The notes under the pieces are model-generated. The model searched no databases. It was given only the letters and a program-made list of their open reading frames with translations, and had not been told where the DNA came from. The position numbers and the translations under genes are program-made. A DNA stretch of 64,000 bases, from positions 62,001 through 126,000 of the forward strand of contig QFQF01000001.1 in the NCBI GenBank assembly GCA_003248935.1, in the 5' to 3' direction. Shown piece by piece: positions 26,297 to 36,408 of this stretch. Source of the DNA: Sphingobium sp. (GTDB lineage: Bacteria; Pseudomonadota; Alphaproteobacteria; Sphingomonadales; Sphingomonadaceae). How positions within the stretch are numbered: the stretch's first letter is position 1; the number at the start of each line of letters is the position of its first letter.

Positions 26297-27727
26297 ATGA
26301 CACGACATTTGCTCGCATTGCTGCTGGGCGCCACGTCACTCACCGCCTGCGCGGCTGGCCCCGACTATCACGCACCGGAAACGAAAGCCGCGGCAGCGGC
26401 GCCGTTCATCGGCGGCACCGCGTCCGCCGTCACGACGGCCCCGGCCGACGACCATTGGTGGCGGCTCTATGCCGACCCGCTGCTCGAACGGATGGTGACG
26501 GACGCCCTTGCGGCCAACACCGACATTCGCGTCGCGGTGGCCCGGCTGGAAAAGGCCCGCGCATCACTGCGCGGCGCCCGCTCCGACACGCTGCCCCAGA
26601 CCGGGATCGACGGCACGGTCACCTATGGCCGGACATCGGCAGCCCAGTCTCTGCCCGGTATGGACCGGGAGAACCGGACCGTCGATGCGGGACTCAACGT
26701 CGCCTATGAAGTCGACCTCTTCGGCCGCGTGAAACGGAATATCGAGGCTGCGCATGGCGATGTCGCCGCAGCGGCGGCCGATGCCGACGCCGTGCGCGTC
26801 GCGGTGGTCGCCGATACGGTGCGCGCCTATCTCGACGCGACCTCGGCCGCAGAGCGGATCGCCGTCGCACAGGAAACCGTCGCCCTGCTCGACCAATCGA
26901 TCAGGATCACGACCGCCCGCTTCGACGTGGGACGTTCCGATCGGCTGGACGTGATCCGCGTGACCACGCTGCGCGACCAGCAGAAGGCACTGATCCCGCC
27001 CCTGCTTGCCGAGCGTGACGGCGCGCTGTTCCGTCTCGCGACCCTGACAGGCCGCACCCCGCAAGAGCTTCCCGCCGACGTCCGCGAACGGAAAACGACA
27101 CCGGACCTCAGCCAGCCCATCCCGGTCGGCGACGGCGCGGGCCTGCTGGCGCGACGCCCCGACGTGCGTGCCGCCGAACGGCGCCTCGCGGCAGACACGG
27201 CCCGGATCGGCGTCGCAACGGCGGACCTCTATCCGCGGATTTCGCTGGGCGGGTCGATCGGCACGACCAGTATCGGGGGCGGCGATATTTTCGGCGGCGG
27301 CCCGCTGCGCTGGTTGCTGGGGCCGCTGATCAGCTGGAGCTTCCCGAACCAGGAGGCGATCCGCGCCCGGATCGGCGCGGCGAAGGCAGACAGCGCGGCG
27401 TCGCTCGCGACCTTCGACGGGACAGTGCTGCGCGCACTGCAGGAGACAGAAACGGCCCTGTCGGCCTATCGCAACACGCTGGAACGGCGCGAAACCCTGA
27501 AGGCAGCCCGTGACGAAGCAAGCCGCGCGGCGCGCATCAGCCTCGCCCGCCAGCGGGAAGGACGGATCGACTTCCTGACCGTGCTCGATGCACAGCGGAC
27601 GCTGGCGCAAACCGAGAGCGATCTGGCGACGGCGGGGCGCGATGTCGCCTTTGCGCAGGTCGATCTGTTCCGGGCGCTGGGCGGCGGCTGGCCACAGCCG
27701 TCCGAGGGCGGGATCGCCAGCCGATAA
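26297..27727 (+). CDS. RND outer-membrane lipoprotein channel (OprM/NodT family)
   Basis: 476-aa TolC-like factor. Lipobox LTAC puts the lipidated Cys at about residue 18. Two OEP repeats follow, with DDHWWRLYADPLLERMV and AYEVDLFGRVKRNIEAA in the first half, and LLARRPDVRAAERRLAADTA then YPRISLGGSIG in the second, all family-typical. SD TAGGAG lies upstream of the ATG. It completes the tripartite pump. Confidence 0.95.
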   Translation: MTRHLLALLLGATSLTACAAGPDYHAPETKAAAAAPFIGGTASAVTTAPADDHWWRLYADPLLERMVTDALAANTDIRVAVARLEKARASLRGARSDTLPQTGIDGTVTYGRTSAAQSLPGMDRENRTVDAGLNVAYEVDLFGRVKRNIEAAHGDVAAAAADADAVRVAVVADTVRAYLDATSAAERIAVAQETVALLDQSIRITTARFDVGRSDRLDVIRVTTLRDQQKALIPPLLAERDGALFRLATLTGRTPQELPADVRERKTTPDLSQPIPVGDGAGLLARRPDVRAAERRLAADTARIGVATADLYPRISLGGSIGTTSIGGGDIFGGGPLRWLLGPLISWSFPNQEAIRARIGAAKADSAASLATFDGTVLRALQETETALSAYRNTLERRETLKAARDEASRAARISLARQREGRIDFLTVLDAQRTLAQTESDLATAGRDVAFAQVDLFRALGGGWPQPSEGGIASR

Positions 27728-27750
27728 GCCCCTCCAGGAAATGACGCAGA

Positions 27751-27781
27751 CACCGGCGGGAGCAGGCAGTTCTCGCCGGTG
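27751..27781 (+). terminator. Possible terminator after the RND operon
   Basis: CACCGGCG (27751-27758) pairs exactly with CGCCGGTG (27774-27781) around a 15-nt loop just after the channel gene. There is no U tract, so any termination may need Rho. Confidence 0.35.
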
Positions 27782-27880
27782 CGCCTGCACCGTTTCGGAT
27801 CAGGCCACCGAAATTTCTTAACGCATTAACCGATTATCATCGCTTCCGTTTTACGGCTCCCTCTCTCGGGGGAAACCATA

Positions 27881-30391
27881 TTGACCTGTCGTGCCGCCGT
27901 CGCATTCCTGATCCTGCTGCTGTCGTCGATGATCGGCATGGAAGGCGCGCGGGCGGAGATCGTGCGGCTGCGGCAGGATGTCTGCTACGCAACGGCTGGT
28001 GCTGCATTCGAACCGACGGCATCCGGTGTCGCCGCTCTCAGATATGATTGCGCAAAACCCCCGGCGAGCGCCTATCATGGCGGATGGGTCTGGATGCGGG
28101 TGGCCGATGTCGGCAAAATCTCGGCCCTGCGGCGGCACTGGCTGCTGCTGATCGACCAGAGCCGTTTCGACAAGATTGCGGTGATCACCACGCGAACGGA
28201 CGGATCGGTGCAGCGGATCGTGCGCGATGCCGACGAACTTGGCCATAACTGGGCCGTAGGCGGCATGATGCAATTCGCCATGGACATGCCGGGCAACACG
28301 TACCGATCGATAGAGGTGGGGTTCCTGCGGCTGGACGATCTGTCGCTGACACGCAAGCTATCGGCTGCCGATCGCGACAGCGCCGAAACGCTGTTTGCGG
28401 GCTGGCAGATACTGATGGGGGTGTTTGCAGGCGCCCTGCTCGCGTCCTTCTGCTACAATCTGCTCATCTATACGGGGCACCGCCGGGCGTTCCAGCGCCT
28501 CTATCTGATCTGGACCGCCTCCGCCCTCGCCTACGGGCTGTCATGGACCAACATGCTGACCTTCCTGGCGCCTGGTTTCGTCGGTCCCGTCGCTGTCCGT
28601 TCGGAATATGTGATGGTTTCGGTGCTGATCGCGGCCGGCCATGTCTTCTTCCTGTCGGTCATGGAGAATGGCGTGCTGCCGCGCTGGCTCAGCCGTGCGG
28701 GCTGGATCATATCGGCATTGGTGGTGGCGATGGGCGTGGTCGCGTCCGCCGACTGGCTGTTCCCGCCCATTCTCGTCGATCGCTGGCTCAATTATGTCAT
28801 CATCGTCAACGCCGCGCTTGTAGGCGTGGGCATCGGCTATGCCATTCGCCGCCGGAGCCGGGTGGTCTGGTTCTATCTGGCCGGCTGGACGCCGGTCCTT
28901 TCCGTTTTCGTGATGCGCGTCGCCCGCAACATGGGCCTGCTGCCCCAGGACGACCGTATCGACATGGCGACATTCGCCGCGCTGACGTTCGAGGCCATTG
29001 CGCTATCGCTGGCCATCGCCGATCGCTTTCGTCTGCTGCGGAAGGAAAGGGACGCGGCGGAGGAAGCCCGCCAGCGGATCGCCATCGAAAGCGAGACCCA
29101 GCGCCGCGCGGCCGAGACCGACTTCCTTTCCGGCCTTGGCAACAGGACCGCCTTCCAGCGCCAATTGCGCATGATGGCGGATAATTCCGCCTCAGCACCC
29201 TTTGCGCTCGTTCTCCTTGACGTCGATCACCTGAAGGACATCAACGATCGCTTGGGCCATGACGGCGGCGACGCGTTGCTGGTCCACATTGCCGGCCTGC
29301 TGCGCAAGGCGGGCGGCGATCGGTCGACGATCGCGCGCATTGGCGGCGACGAATTCGCCATTCTTGCGGAGGTGGCATCGAAGGCCGCGCTGGTTCCCCT
29401 GCTGGAGCGGCTGGAAACCATGCAGGGACAGCCATGGACCCATGGCGGCCGGTCATGGCCGATTTCGATCAGCATCGGATCGGCCCTGTTCCCGCGCGAC
29501 GGCAAGACCCCCGAGGCCATCTTCAAGAGTGCCGACATGGCGCTCTATCAGGCGAAAGAGAACGGGCGACGTTGCCATCGCAGCTACGACGCCAGCCTGC
29601 GGGCGAAACGCGACCGCCAGCTGGCATTCGCGCAGGATGCCTATGCGGCTCTCGACCGCAACGAGTTCGAACTGCATTTCCAGCCGATCGTCGACATGCG
29701 GGCCGACGCGCCGACGAGTTTCGAGGCGCTGCTGCGCTGGCGTCACCCCGTGCACGGACTGTTGACCCCAGCCGTCTTCGGCGATGTGCTGATCGAGCGC
29801 GAGATCGGCGCGATGGTGCAGGAGCGGGTGATCGCGCTTGGCCTTGAAGCGCTCTCGGCACACGACACCGCCGCTCTCCCCACACTTGCCCTGAATTTCA
29901 CCGCCGCACATCTGGATGGCCCGCATGCGGCCCGGCGCCTGCTCGATCGCCTCGCCAAAGCGGGCGTGGCAGCCAATCGGCTGTGCATCGAAGTGACGGA
30001 GGATATCGTCCTCGGCCGGACGGTGAACAACACCGTGAAAGCACTGCATGCCCTGCATGACGCGGGCGTGCGTATTGCCCTCGACGATTTCGGGACCGGC
30101 TACGCCTCCCTGATCCATCTCAAGCAGTTGCCGATCGATACGTTGAAGATCGACCGATCCTTCATCCTTGGCCTGTTCGACGCCGACCGGGAATGCGAGG
30201 AAATCATCCGCGCGATCATCGGCCTCGGCCAGGGGCTGGGCAAGACGGTGGTGGCGGAGGGCATCGAGACGGAAAGCCAGAAGCGCCGCATCCTGGAGCT
30301 GGGCTGCACCTATGGACAGGGATATCTGTTCGGCCTGCCGGGCGCACTCACCAATGCCGGCGTGACTGCGGGCCGATCGGCCGCCGCCTAG
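27881..30391 (+). CDS. 7TM-type diguanylate cyclase/phosphodiesterase (GGDEF-EAL)
   Basis: 836-aa inner-membrane c-di-GMP enzyme. It has a signal peptide, a periplasmic domain of about 150 residues (7TMR-DISM extracellular type) and seven hydrophobic helices (about 180-390). The GGDEF domain (IARIGGDEF intact) and EAL domain (FEALLRWRHP, EVTED, DDFGTGYASL, KIDRSF, EGIETES) both keep catalytic motifs. The inhibitory I-site RxxD ahead of GGDEF is absent (GDRS instead). The start is TTG at 27881 with GGGGGAAA upstream. It may make or degrade c-di-GMP depending on the signal. Confidence 0.93.
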   Translation: MTCRAAVAFLILLLSSMIGMEGARAEIVRLRQDVCYATAGAAFEPTASGVAALRYDCAKPPASAYHGGWVWMRVADVGKISALRRHWLLLIDQSRFDKIAVITTRTDGSVQRIVRDADELGHNWAVGGMMQFAMDMPGNTYRSIEVGFLRLDDLSLTRKLSAADRDSAETLFAGWQILMGVFAGALLASFCYNLLIYTGHRRAFQRLYLIWTASALAYGLSWTNMLTFLAPGFVGPVAVRSEYVMVSVLIAAGHVFFLSVMENGVLPRWLSRAGWIISALVVAMGVVASADWLFPPILVDRWLNYVIIVNAALVGVGIGYAIRRRSRVVWFYLAGWTPVLSVFVMRVARNMGLLPQDDRIDMATFAALTFEAIALSLAIADRFRLLRKERDAAEEARQRIAIESETQRRAAETDFLSGLGNRTAFQRQLRMMADNSASAPFALVLLDVDHLKDINDRLGHDGGDALLVHIAGLLRKAGGDRSTIARIGGDEFAILAEVASKAALVPLLERLETMQGQPWTHGGRSWPISISIGSALFPRDGKTPEAIFKSADMALYQAKENGRRCHRSYDASLRAKRDRQLAFAQDAYAALDRNEFELHFQPIVDMRADAPTSFEALLRWRHPVHGLLTPAVFGDVLIEREIGAMVQERVIALGLEALSAHDTAALPTLALNFTAAHLDGPHAARRLLDRLAKAGVAANRLCIEVTEDIVLGRTVNNTVKALHALHDAGVRIALDDFGTGYASLIHLKQLPIDTLKIDRSFILGLFDADRECEEIIRAIIGLGQGLGKTVVAEGIETESQKRRILELGCTYGQGYLFGLPGALTNAGVTAGRSAAA

Positions 30392-30407
30392 ACCAGACCG
30401 GAACGCT

Positions 30408-30866
30408 TCAGATCAGGTTGGATTGCAGCCGGCCGAGCAAGTCCAGCAGCTTGGCGAAGTCCGCTTCATCGATGCCGCGAATGATCTGCGCATAGATTGG
30501 CGCAGCCGCCTCTCGCGCATCCGCCAGCCTCTCCCTCCCCAGTTCCGTCAGCTCCACCTCGGTCACCCGCGCATCCAGCGCACTGGGCTGCGTGGTGACC
30601 AGACCGGCCGCGGTCATGCGCTGGACGATGCGGGTCATGGTGGAGAGAGGAATGATCGCGGCCTCGGCGATGTCACGGACGCCACGCGGGCTGTGTTCGC
30701 CCAGAGTCATCAGAACCCGCCAATAGGGAATGTCGAGACCAATCGACCGCAATCGCGCCTCGATGACGATATTATATCGACTGACCAGGCGATTGAGCTG
30801 GAAGAAGGGATATTTGTCGAGCTGGAAGGAAGCACTTCCCGGATCACCCAGCGTGCGATTGTCCAA
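30408..30866 (-). CDS. MarR-family transcriptional regulator
   Basis: Winged-helix repressor of about 152 aa. The HTH core is LTTQP-adjacent: GVRDIAEAAIIPLSTMTRIV followed by the wing ALDARVTEVELTELGRERL. TTG 30866 is chosen because GGGAG lies 8 nt upstream; the frame also runs to a TTG at 30920 without an SD. It follows the MFS transporter gene on the same strand and may regulate it, though no operator was identified. Its stop is 17 bp from the convergent GGDEF-EAL stop. Confidence 0.88.
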   Translation of the reverse strand: MDNRTLGDPGSASFQLDKYPFFQLNRLVSRYNIVIEARLRSIGLDIPYWRVLMTLGEHSPRGVRDIAEAAIIPLSTMTRIVQRMTAAGLVTTQPSALDARVTEVELTELGRERLADAREAAAPIYAQIIRGIDEADFAKLLDLLGRLQSNLI

Positions 30867-30987
30867 ACCTGTGTCTCCCGTGAAACGTCTTTCCAATGCG
30901 ATGGCCGCAAAGCCCTTCAAAGGAAAGTTGCGAATACATGCTTCACCGCCGCCAGATCAACAGCCTCAATCGCAATATCTGTCCCGC

Positions 30988-32298
30988 TCATGCCCGCGTG
31001 GCGGGATTCCGCGGCACCAGCAGCATGCTGGCGCCAGCGCCAAGACCCGCCAGGGCGAACGCCACAAAGTTCCAGCTGATGGCGAGATGATATTTGGCGA
31101 TGAACCCGCCGATCAACGGACCACTCACCGCCCCGAAGCGCGAGAAGCTGATGCAGCATCCGACCGCCGTCGCGCGCAGATTGGCTGGAAAATAGGAGGA
31201 GAGGTAGCTCGTCACCATCACGGCCGCAGAGACGCTGCCCACGCCCGCGATCGCCACGATGCCGTAGGTCACCGGCAATGGCCAGGCGTGCGACAGCATC
31301 AGGATGGCGACAGCCCCCACGGCAAACGCCGCCATGATCGTCAGCCCCCTGCCCACCCGGTCGGCTATCGCGCCCAGCAGGATGCCACCGACTGACGAGG
31401 CCAGCGCGAACACGCCGAGGAACATGATGCTGGGGCCAAGGTCATAGCCGGCCGCGCGCATGATCTGCGGCAGCCAGGTGTTGAGACCATAGACCAGGAT
31501 CATCCCAGAGAAGGTCGCGAACCAGAAGCCGAGCGTCGCGCTGATCCAGCCCGGCCGGAACAGGGCCCGCACGCCGGGTCGCGCTCCCGTCCCCTGCCCG
31601 CCATCATCCGTGTCCCCACGCATCGGCACGTCGAGGCGTAGGGCGATCGCCTGCGCCTCCTCATCCCGTCCCCGCGCGAGCAGAAAGGCGATCGATTCAG
31701 GAAGATACCGGATCATGACTGGCAGAAGCAGCAGAGCCGCGGCCCCCAGTCCGATCACGAACCGCCAGCCATGCGTCTCGACCGCCAGAAACGAGCACAA
31801 GGCAGCACCGAAGATGCCGACCGAGTAGCCCGAATACATGATGGCGAACTGGCGGTTGGCCTTGCCTGGCGGCGCATATTCGCAGGTCAGCGCGGCGGCG
31901 ATCGGCACGATGCCACCCACCCCCGCCCCGGCGAAGAAGCGGCACAACGCGAAAATCGCTGGCGACGGCGCGATCGCGGCAAGGCCGCTCGCCACGGAGA
32001 ACAAGGTGAAACAGGCGAGATAGCTGGGCTTGCGGCCGAAGCGGTCGGCAAAGGTGCCGAATATGTACGCGCCGAAGAACATTCCCACCAATGCGGCGCT
32101 GGCGATCATTCCGGCAACGGCGGGGTCGAGGCGCCACACCGGATCGTTGATCATCGCGGGCAGGACAGCGCCAAGAGCGCCCATGTCGTACCCCTCGGAA
32201 AAGAGGGCGAACCAGCAGAGCGCGGTGACGATGATCGACACCCTGCGGACGGACGCAGGTGCGGCCCCGGACACGGATGGATCGTGCGACGCGCTCAC
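30988..32298 (-). CDS. MFS transporter, aromatic acid:H+ symporter type
   Basis: About 436-aa inner-membrane carrier with 12 predicted helices. The AAHS signature is in helix 1 (LFSEGYDMGALGAVLPAM, with the buried Asp), and the MFS loop motif GTFADRFGRKPSYL is present. A central cytoplasmic loop separates two halves. GTG 32298 is preferred because AGGGG lies 8 nt upstream; ATG 32349 is an alternative. The substrate is probably an aromatic carboxylate but no catabolic genes are near. Confidence 0.88.
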   Translation of the reverse strand: MSASHDPSVSGAAPASVRRVSIIVTALCWFALFSEGYDMGALGAVLPAMINDPVWRLDPAVAGMIASAALVGMFFGAYIFGTFADRFGRKPSYLACFTLFSVASGLAAIAPSPAIFALCRFFAGAGVGGIVPIAAALTCEYAPPGKANRQFAIMYSGYSVGIFGAALCSFLAVETHGWRFVIGLGAAALLLLPVMIRYLPESIAFLLARGRDEEAQAIALRLDVPMRGDTDDGGQGTGARPGVRALFRPGWISATLGFWFATFSGMILVYGLNTWLPQIMRAAGYDLGPSIMFLGVFALASSVGGILLGAIADRVGRGLTIMAAFAVGAVAILMLSHAWPLPVTYGIVAIAGVGSVSAAVMVTSYLSSYFPANLRATAVGCCISFSRFGAVSGPLIGGFIAKYHLAISWNFVAFALAGLGAGASMLLVPRNPATRA

Positions 32299-32457
32299 CA
32301 GCGCGCCCCTTGAAAAATTGCCGTCAATTTTCCCCCTTGGACCCGCCATGGCAAGCCGCTCTTGTCAGACATGGCGGTGGCGTGCGCCTTTCATGCCCGC
32401 TCTGCGCCGGATATGCCAGCCAAAGCAATGACATGAAGCCGAAAATATGGGAAGAGC

Positions 32458-32501
32458 GCGGCGTCCGGCCGCAGGGAGTTGAGGAACGGGCCGGACGCCG
32501 C
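32458..32501 (-). terminator. Strong intrinsic-type hairpin after the GH18-NodB-GT2 gene
   Basis: GCGGCGTCCGGCC (32458-32470) is perfectly complementary to 32489-32501, giving a 13-bp GC stem with an 18-nt loop. On the minus strand the stem is followed by a pyrimidine stretch with TTTT, about 95 bp past the gene end. Confidence 0.6.
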
Positions 32502-32593
32502 CATGGTTCACCGGCGGGAGGGGGGAACCTGCCGGCCCTGTCTGTCTACATTTCGGGTGATGACGGCCCGCTGCCCTCCGGATGAACAATCGG

Positions 32594-35500
32594 TCATGTC
32601 CCGACCCGGCCGCTGCGCTCCAGCTTGCCCCACCCGACCCATGGCCCCCGCACTGCGTTGGCGACAGCACGGATCACAACGCCGTACATCAGCTGGCGGT
32701 AGACGATCCGTTGCGCAACGAGCAGCAGCGCAGGATAACGCGCCTCCCGCCGCTCCAGCCGATAGGCGATCCAGCCGCAGGCGATATCGATAGCGGTAAA
32801 CGCGATCCAGTAGACACCCATGCGCAGCACGTCACTCTGCGTCTGTGCCCAGCCGTGCTGCATGACGCGCACGATGGTGGAGATGATGCTGACCACCAGC
32901 GCCAGATCGATCAGCGGCGATATGACGGCGAAGCCGATCTGGAATATCCACGCCTGCGGCACGCCGACATAGGCGAGCCCGACCGGCTGTCCGGCGCGCA
33001 GGATCGCACGATGTTTCCACAGGCACTGGAGCGTGCCGAAGGCCCAGCGGAAGCGTTGCTTCGCCAGCGCACCGAAGCTTTCCGGCGCTTCCGTCCAGGC
33101 GACGGCATCGGTGTCATAGCCGACACGCCAGCCGCGCCGCTGAATCGCAATGGTGAGATCCTGATCCTCCGCCAGCGTGTCCGTGGGATAACCGCCGACG
33201 TCCTCCAGTGCGGCCTTGCGCCATGCGCCCACGGCCCCCGGCACGACCATGATCGCGTCGAACCGCGCCAGCGCGCGACGCTCGAGGTTCTGCGCCGTCA
33301 CATATTCGACCCCCTGCCAGCGGGTGACGAGGTTGACCCGATTGCCGACCTTCGCGTTGCCGGCGACGGCGCCGATCGCAGGATCGGCGAACCAGCGCGC
33401 GAGCTTGGCAATGGTATCCGGCTCGAACTGCGTATCCGCGTCGAGCGCGATGACGATGTCGCCATTGGCAAGCGTCAGCCCCGTGTTGAGCGCCCGCGCC
33501 TTGCCGCCATTGTCCAGCGTCAGCAGGCGCACACGCGGTTCCTGCCCGAAGGTCGCCGAGATGATCCCGCTGGTGTCGTCCTTCGACCCGTCGTCGATGA
33601 CGATCACCTCGACATGCACATCGATACTCGCGAGCACGCGCCGCACCGACGCCTCGATAACCTTCGCCTCGTTGAAGGCCGGGATCAGCACGGAGACAAA
33701 CCGACCGGAATCGATCGGCGGCGGCGTGAGGCGATTGCGTGGGCTGCGACTGCCGAGCGCCAGTCCGGCAAGCACCACAGCGCGCGCCATGCCCAGGAAA
33801 ATGGCAGCGAAGAACATCCATTTGAGAGCGTAGCCGAACCCGGCCAGGATCAGGAACAGCCCCACGTCAGCCCGTACCGCCAGCAGGTCTCGCCCGGTGA
33901 TCGGCGGCATGACCTGATCCCGCGACAATCCGGCAAGCCCGGACACGGGCACGAACCGATAGCCCCTGGCCCGCAACTGGTCGATGATACGGGGAAGCGC
34001 CGCGACGGTCTGGGCCCGGTCGCCGCCGCCGTCGTGCAGCAGCACGATTTGCGCGGACCGCTCCTCGTCCCCGGCCTCGACCTGCGCGACCGTCGATCGG
34101 ACGATGGCGTCGACACCGGGCCGCTGCCAGTCATTCGGATCCACATGCAGCCCGACATTCGTATATCCGGCGCGCTGGGCGACGAGCGCCGGGATCAATT
34201 CGTCGGCCGTGGTCGGTTCCGCATCCCCGAAATAGGGTGCGCGGAACAGGCGTACCGATCGGCCCGTATAGGCCTCCAGCACGCGCTGGGTCGCGTTCAG
34301 TTCCAGACGGGTGCCGCGCGCCGACACCCCGGCGAGGTTGGGATGCGTGAAGGTGTGGCTGCCGATCTCGTTGCCCCAATCCACGATCCGCCGGACCAGC
34401 ACAGGATGCTCGACCGCGTTTTCACCGATCAGGAAGAACGTACCGGGCACATGTTTCGCGCGCAGGATATTCAGTATCCGCGGCGTCCAGGTGGGGTCGG
34501 GTCCATCGTCGAAGCTGAGCGCGATCGTCTTTGGCCGATAGCCGGTGCGCTGCACGACATAGGGGGTCGGCAGGGCACGATAGCCCTCATCGACGACCAG
34601 CCCCCGTGCGTCCACACGCATCGACCGCCATCCCGTCACGGGGACATCGGCGATCCGCAATATCTCCCCATTGCCCTCGACATCGACATTGCCGACGCTG
34701 TTGAGCGTGTGGACGTCCGGCAGGCTCCGGCCGCGGTCCCAGGCGTCCAGCACCTTCCAGAAGCCGGAATCCTCCGAGCCCAGACGCCAGAGTGCAACAC
34801 CCGCCACACCCTTTCTCCGCGCAGCCTGCATCTCGTTCCATGCCGTTGCCGCGTCCAGCATCCAGACGCTGTGGACCTGCCCGCCCTCCTGATACTGAAA
34901 TGTCGGGTTGCCGCTCTCCCGGTCGAACGTGACGGGCGCGCCGCTGTCGTGCGCCGCAAGCCACGCCTCCTCGACCGATAGCGTCGTCGCATGGCCGGGC
35001 GCAGTCCAGTCATAGGCATAGCCGCCGACGGCGACGATCACCTTATCCGCAGGCACTTGCCGCAATGCCTGATCGAGCCGCGCCACGAACCACGGCTGGC
35101 TGGCGATCGGGCCCGCTTCCCCGTCCGGCGAATGCTCGTCATAGTCCATCAGGATCACCCGGTCGGCGATGGCGGCATAGGCCTTCAGGCTCCAGTCGTC
35201 GTCGCCCACCGGAACGGTCACCGCCAGCAGCCGATGGTCGCGGGACAGGCGGGTGTGCGCCTCCGTCAGGAAGCGACGATAGTCGGCCTGCGCGCTCCCC
35301 GGCAATGCCTCGAAATCGAAGACCGCCCCTGCCGCCTTGCGCGCAGCAAGCGCCTGCTCGATCCTGTCGAGCAGGGCGGCGCGCGCCCGGGGATCATGAA
35401 GCAGGCGCGCCGATCCCGCTCCGTCCCACCGGTCGTCCACGGCATTCTGGATCATAGGCAGGATTTTCGGCCTGTGCGGCGTGGCGGCCAGCAACGCGTC

Positions 35501-35965
35501 GAACCGCGTGTCACGCGTAACCTTCAGCACATGCTGCGGACCGGTCACCGAATAGACACTGGGAACCACCCAGTCGAGCGACCCGATATGCGCGGCCAGC
35601 GACCCCAGGCTGGCATCGTCCCACGGAACGTAGAAGCCGACGGCGACCGGATCGATGCGGCCGCCTGCAGATGGCCCTGCGGGCAACCAGCCGAGACTGT
35701 GCCGGATCGCGGCCAGCCGTCTCGCTGCCTTGTGGCGAAGGCGGCCGACCTGCTGTGCAAGCGGACGCGGCATCGGATGCTCCATCACCAGCGCGAGCGG
35801 TCGCGGCACCGGCACCGCGACCAGCGTGGCGGCGAATATCCCCGCCGCGAGTACAAGCGCGACGATCAAAAGACGGAATGCGCGCACCGACCATCGGTCC
35901 CGGCGGCCGCTCTCGTCATAGAATACCGGCTTATCCACCGATCCCTGTCCCCTGTGCGTACCCAT
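32594..35965 (-). CDS. Trimodular GH18 / NodB deacetylase / GT2 membrane protein
   Basis: 1123-aa fusion. After a TM helix (about 29-50) comes a GH18-like domain (about 105-400) with the FDFE catalytic motif at 216-219 and MDYDEHSP. A NodB/CE4 deacetylase (about 475-680) has SFDDGPD at 484-490, SHTFTHP and RAPYFG. Two TM helices are followed by a GT2 domain (about 755-1000) with DDGSKDDT, DADTQF, EDQDL and QRFRW, then C-terminal TM helices. QxxRW marks a processive synthase. It resembles PgaB plus PgaC functions in one chain, so synthesis and deacetylation of a GlcNAc-type polymer is likely. GTG 35938 is an alternative start. Confidence 0.92.
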   Translation of the reverse strand: MGTHRGQGSVDKPVFYDESGRRDRWSVRAFRLLIVALVLAAGIFAATLVAVPVPRPLALVMEHPMPRPLAQQVGRLRHKAARRLAAIRHSLGWLPAGPSAGGRIDPVAVGFYVPWDDASLGSLAAHIGSLDWVVPSVYSVTGPQHVLKVTRDTRFDALLAATPHRPKILPMIQNAVDDRWDGAGSARLLHDPRARAALLDRIEQALAARKAAGAVFDFEALPGSAQADYRRFLTEAHTRLSRDHRLLAVTVPVGDDDWSLKAYAAIADRVILMDYDEHSPDGEAGPIASQPWFVARLDQALRQVPADKVIVAVGGYAYDWTAPGHATTLSVEEAWLAAHDSGAPVTFDRESGNPTFQYQEGGQVHSVWMLDAATAWNEMQAARRKGVAGVALWRLGSEDSGFWKVLDAWDRGRSLPDVHTLNSVGNVDVEGNGEILRIADVPVTGWRSMRVDARGLVVDEGYRALPTPYVVQRTGYRPKTIALSFDDGPDPTWTPRILNILRAKHVPGTFFLIGENAVEHPVLVRRIVDWGNEIGSHTFTHPNLAGVSARGTRLELNATQRVLEAYTGRSVRLFRAPYFGDAEPTTADELIPALVAQRAGYTNVGLHVDPNDWQRPGVDAIVRSTVAQVEAGDEERSAQIVLLHDGGGDRAQTVAALPRIIDQLRARGYRFVPVSGLAGLSRDQVMPPITGRDLLAVRADVGLFLILAGFGYALKWMFFAAIFLGMARAVVLAGLALGSRSPRNRLTPPPIDSGRFVSVLIPAFNEAKVIEASVRRVLASIDVHVEVIVIDDGSKDDTSGIISATFGQEPRVRLLTLDNGGKARALNTGLTLANGDIVIALDADTQFEPDTIAKLARWFADPAIGAVAGNAKVGNRVNLVTRWQGVEYVTAQNLERRALARFDAIMVVPGAVGAWRKAALEDVGGYPTDTLAEDQDLTIAIQRRGWRVGYDTDAVAWTEAPESFGALAKQRFRWAFGTLQCLWKHRAILRAGQPVGLAYVGVPQAWIFQIGFAVISPLIDLALVVSIISTIVRVMQHGWAQTQSDVLRMGVYWIAFTAIDIACGWIAYRLERREARYPALLLVAQRIVYRQLMYGVVIRAVANAVRGPWVGWGKLERSGRVGT

Positions 35966-36154
35966 GCTGTCGGCCGCCTCTCGGGACGCGACGGTGCTCC
36001 GCTACGCTTGCGCGCCTGTCGTGAAGATGCCCGCCACATTAACGGTCGGTCATGCTGGCCTGGCGTTCACCGGATGACCGAAGTTTAATCCGGGGGTCAG
36101 CGCACGGATGCGGCGGCAATGTCAGGATCGGGATTGATCGTGAGGAGCCACGCA

Positions 36155-36358
36155 ATGATCGATACCGAAATCCCGTCCATCGCCCCCGTGCGACCTACGC
36201 CTTCGCGCGATCGGTGTGGCAGGGGCCGTCATGTCGCGCGCTCGTCGATCCGCGTGGACGATCAGGGGATCGAGCACAGCCGGTGCCGGCATTGCGGCTG
36301 CGAATTGACGCGCATGCCCGTGCTGCGGCGCTGGTATCGCACCGGCATGATGGGCTGA
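36155..36358 (+). CDS. Small CxxC protein of unknown function
   Basis: 67-aa basic protein with a C-terminal CRHCGCELTRM motif that could hold one zinc, followed by RRWYRTGMMG. SD GAGGAG is 8 nt before the ATG, so the gene is likely real. No partner or family is certain. It lies alone between the divergent trimodular synthase gene and ppk2. Confidence 0.6.
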   Translation: MIDTEIPSIAPVRPTPSRDRCGRGRHVARSSIRVDDQGIEHSRCRHCGCELTRMPVLRRWYRTGMMG

Positions 36359-36408
36359 ATCGCCGCGCACCGGCAGTACCCTCACCACGGGGCCGTCAAC
36401 ATATTGTC

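Noticed and set aside
32582..34981. Plus-strand ORF of 799 codons
   Set aside because: Antisense to the GH18-NodB-GT2 gene with all motifs on the other strand.
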